This document shows positions 42,278 to 43,371 of a DNA stretch of 43,371 nt, piece after piece. Made by a program: the position numbers and the translations under genes. The notes below the pieces were generated by a model. It made no database searches. It was not told where the DNA came from and saw only the letters and a list, made by a program, of their open reading frames with translations. The stretch comes from Gnetum montanum (lineage: Eukaryota > Streptophyta > Gnetopsida > Gnetales > Gnetaceae): positions 143,062 through 186,432 of the forward strand of contig MNCI01018376.1 in NCBI GenBank assembly GCA_015680685.1. Direction: 5' to 3'. Every line of letters starts with the position of its first letter. The stretch's first letter is position 1.

Positions 42278-43371
42278 ATGCCTTCTTCTCATAAGGGCAA
42301 CTCACCACCTAAGGACCACACACAAGATAGTCGGCAAGATAAAAAGCATAACTAGAATCAGCCAAGTCCTCAGCAATATAGCATGACATATACTCATCCC
42401 GATGAGTATGTGCCTGATCTTACCTTTATCCTCCATCAAGATAAACAATTGCGCTGGAGAGATTTGTTTGGTAACATAGTGTTACCTCTAGATCGTGCTG
42501 TCCCTAACATGCTTCTCCATGCTTTGGCACAGATTGGCATGAAAGAACTTTACATCAAATATGTTGCAGTAGATTTTGACATGAGGGATTATCATCCCAT
42601 AGATTTACAACATATGAGGGACGCAAGGAGGGAGAGCCAACATACATGGTCGAAGGGCAAGACCCCGTATGTCCTTAGCGAAATAGGAGACAAGGAGCCC
42701 TTTATCACGAGTTCCTTAGCAAACGATGTTCCCCCTCCTAATGATGAGGAGGAGGTTGGGTATCAGAACCTATGATCAACGATACATATCCCTGGTTCTG
42801 ATGCCCATGAACATCAACTGTTCACGGAGGGAACAACCACTCATGCTAAGGATGGGCACTTCGATCGTCACAACGATCGGGGTTGTAGCAGCTGAAGAGA
42901 AGGCAAGAAACATTGTCATGGCGATGGTTCCCCTTCTTCTTTCCCTTCTTCACATCACTCATCCTCTCCTTCCACATCTGGGCACAACCACCATGAACAC
43001 AAAGGTGAGGATAAAAGTAAGAAAGATGAAAGACCTCGACGTGAAAGTCGAGAGAGAGGACAAGGGCAAGGACGTAGGGAGAGTAGGGAACAACGTAGAC
43101 ATCATAGGCGTCATGAAAAAGATGATCATGACAAGCCCCTACTTGCAACCTGAAGTATGCTTGACATTACGGAGGTAGTTAGGATTCCCATAAGTCATTT
43201 AAAGGATAGCAGGATCAAATGATTAGACATGAACAACATCCCACGGTTTGAAGGGGGATACAATGCTGATCCACAAAATCATTTACAAGCATTCCACGAT
43301 GCCTGTGCCTTGCAGAATATAGAAAATGAGTGGCAAAAACTTAAGTTGTTCCCAAGGACACTCACCAAAGA
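42278..43371 (+). pseudogene. gag of the right-edge element, interrupted
   Basis: The first ATG at 42278 (MPSSHKGNSPPK...) meets a TAG at 42353-42355. The frame continues open from 42383 to 42775 (130 codons) with YTHPDEYVPDLTFILHQD and a DYHPIDLQHMRD segment. A Ser/His/Arg-rich linker with at least two breaks follows, then the gag core from 43229 (NNIPRFEGGYNADPQ, LQAFHDACALQNIENEWQ) to the window edge. A TGA lies just before that core. It is the structural capsid-nucleocapsid precursor of the element, now inactive, although less decayed than the copy near 10 kb. Confidence 0.8.

Larger units (their letters stand above)
41158..43371 (+). mobile_element. Plus-strand Ty3/gypsy element, 5' part (runs off the right edge)
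   Basis: LTR, tRNA-Asp primer site and gag in order. Its gag is homologous to that of the minus-strand element at 3120-11653, and its LTR to the left-edge LTR. The rest lies beyond the window. Its insertion breaks the LTR at 40721-41157. Confidence 0.8.

Noticed and set aside
42846-43148. 100-codon minus-strand frame at the right edge
   Set aside because: Antisense to the Ser/His/Arg-rich linker of the plus-strand gag.

Overview
The window is plant nuclear DNA, most likely from a gymnosperm. Two intron-containing genes sit between blocks of decayed LTR retrotransposons. The organism call rests on an intact, chloroplast-targeted, C-type flavodiiron protein gene. Land plants other than angiosperms keep this family and angiosperms have lost it. 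Gene-sized introns full of repeats and several layers of old LTR elements also fit a gymnosperm. A fern or other non-flowering plant cannot be excluded.

Layout. 1-2235: 3' end of a plus-strand LTR element, with its polypurine tract and an 874-bp LTR. About 3120-11653: a minus-strand Ty3/gypsy element (gag, protease region, RT, RNase H, integrase, all full of stops) whose LTR and tRNA-Asp-type primer site lie at 10704-11653. 12325-18779: a complete 6.46-kb non-autonomous LTR element with two 583-bp LTRs, an initiator-Met-type primer site and a non-coding interior. 19703-30236 (+): FLVB, ten exons, 637 codons plus stop, apparently intact. 36770-32484 (-): CYP40, a cyclophilin-TPR co-chaperone. 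The two genes converge tail to tail. 38410-40480: decayed plus-strand gypsy pol. 40721-41157: a truncated LTR. 41158 to the right edge: another plus-strand element (LTR, primer site, gag) that leaves the window.

FLVB is expected to act in the chloroplast stroma, passing electrons from the acceptor side of photosystem I to O2. CYP40 is a cytosolic Hsp90 co-chaperone. They look like neighbours only, with no sign of joint function.

The most important anomaly is in CYP40. The exon for the third TPR repeat is missing, and its expected place is filled by a segment bounded by single N bases. That segment is an exact-length inverted copy (499 bp) of sequence about 1 kb away, so it is probably a gap-filling error, not a real truncation. 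Two introns need GC-AG splicing. I found no operon, CRISPR array or evident new biological system. The novelty lies in gene structure, repeat architecture and assembly.
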